Positions 63,453 through 64,000 of a stretch of DNA of 64,000 bases are shown one piece after another. The notes below the pieces were generated by a model. It saw only the letters and a list, made by a program, of their open reading frames with translations, was not told the origin of the DNA and made no database searches. Position numbers and translations under genes: made by a program. The first letter of the stretch is position 1. The number at the start of each line of letters is the position of its first letter. The stretch is from Leifsonia sp. 71-9 (GTDB taxonomy: Bacteria > Actinomycetota > Actinomycetes > Actinomycetales > Microbacteriaceae). The stretch is from positions 7,373-71,372 of the forward strand of contig NZ_MKVJ01000020.1 of NCBI RefSeq assembly GCF_001898805.1, in the 5' to 3' direction.

Positions 63453-64000
63453 TGGCGAAGTCGCTCGCCGAGCTGGCCGCCGACGGCTCGATGGATCCGG
63501 GATGGGCGCACGCCCTCGAGCCCGTCGCCGACCGCATCGCCGCGATGGGGGAGTTCCTGCGCACCGAGGTGGCGGCCGGGCGCCCCTATCTCCCGGCCGG
63601 GCCGGACGTGCTCCGTGCGTTCCGGGCGCCGCTCGCCGACGTGCGCGTGCTCATCGTCGGCCAGGACCCGTATCCGACGCCCGGCCATCCCATCGGCCTG
63701 TCCTTCGCGGTCGAGCGGCACGTGCGGCCCGTGCCGCGCAGCCTCCAGAACATCTACCGCGAACTGCGGGACGACCTCGGCGTCACCCCTCCCGCCCACG
63801 GCGATCTCAGCGCGTGGGCGGACAACGGCGTGATGCTGCTCAACCGGGTGCTCACCGTGCGTCCCGGCGCTCCCGCCTCGCACCGCGGGGCCGGCTGGGA
63901 GGCGGTCACCGAACACGCCATCCGCAGCCTCGTCGCGCGCGACCAGCCGTTCGTCTCCATCCTGTGGGGGAGGGACGCCTCGACGCTGAAGCCGCTGCTC
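63453..64000 (+). CDS. ung: Uracil-DNA glycosylase family 1, 5' part
   Basis: 182 residues visible; runs off the window. Removes uracil from DNA as the first step of base excision repair. The water-activating motif is [22 protein letters not shown] (catalytic Asp in GQDPY; the usual His after Tyr is Pro, as in other actinobacterial Ung proteins), followed by [11 protein letters not shown] and [24 protein letters not shown]. The C-terminal HPSPLS loop lies beyond the window. GTG 63453 gives the expected N-terminus. Confidence 0.94.

Overview
This is a very GC-rich (about 70 %) actinobacterial chromosome segment. Gene content and order point to the Micrococcales, most likely Microbacteriaceae (a Leifsonia-like organism); that rank is inferred. 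The diagnostic neighbourhoods are mtrA-mtrB-lpqB-comF-hpf-secA followed by an Rv3235-like gene, a PdtaS-type kinase beside a WhiB1-type regulator, sigR-rsrA downstream of divergent aroA-rsgA, a fused 2-oxoglutarate decarboxylase/dehydrogenase (kgd), and a GuaB1-type IMPDH-like enzyme. Genes are tightly packed, often with 4-bp ATGA/GTGA overlaps. No rRNA, tRNA, IS element or CRISPR array was seen. No stretch without a gene exceeds 300 bases; the longest are 19578-19851, 21741-21965, 15885-16102 and 50424-50632.

Layout. 1-3.3 kb: 3' end of ahcY, a GNAT acetyltransferase, a cyclase-family hydrolase and an RDD membrane protein. 3.3-10 kb: SpoIIM-like protein facing a five-gene operon (low-complexity membrane protein, DUF4129, DUF4350, MoxR ATPase, DUF58), the classic MoxR/DUF58 envelope locus. 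10.2-19.6 kb: MtrAB-LpqB envelope/cell-division signalling, ComF-like protein, ribosome hibernation factor, SecA and an Rv3235-like protein. 19.8-21.7 kb: PdtaS-like kinase and WhiB1-like Fe-S regulator. 22-28.2 kb: two small genes and a five-gene peptide-type ABC importer. 28.2-32.2 kb: peroxiredoxin, rsgA, aroA, sigR-rsrA (thiol stress). 32.2-44.6 kb: aldo/keto reductase with a divergent TetR repressor and two operators, VOC protein, kgd, guaB1, a DUF3105/DUF305 pair and two CNNM/CorC-type membrane proteins. 44.6-49 kb: OYE-type reductase, HAD hydrolase, NAD(P)HX dehydratase-like kinase, GT87-like membrane enzyme and a thiamine-binding protein. 49-50.5 kb: a small GC-poor island with two co-translated genes. 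50.6-64 kb: MFS exporter, a kinase / degenerate kinase / response regulator set, metX, NfeD-flotillin, K+ channel, SDR, metY, a second MFS transporter, a phosphoribosyltransferase and the 5' part of ung.

The clearest accessory element is the island at 48961-50529. Its GC is about 52-53 % in sampled lines, it holds a DUF6932-like nucleotidyltransferase-fold gene and an unrecognised partner overlapping by 4 bp, and it is flanked by an exact 30-bp direct repeat that duplicates the 3' end of the neighbouring thiamine-binding gene. This looks like a site-specific insertion at a gene end that has lost, or never carried, its integrase.

Other points worth attention: a dual-start, dual-promoter arrangement at sigR; a histidine kinase operon carrying an apparent degenerate kinase; recurrent TANNNT -10 boxes 5-8 nt before start codons, implying many leaderless mRNAs; and several perfect long-stem hairpins with tiny loops as intergenic terminators.
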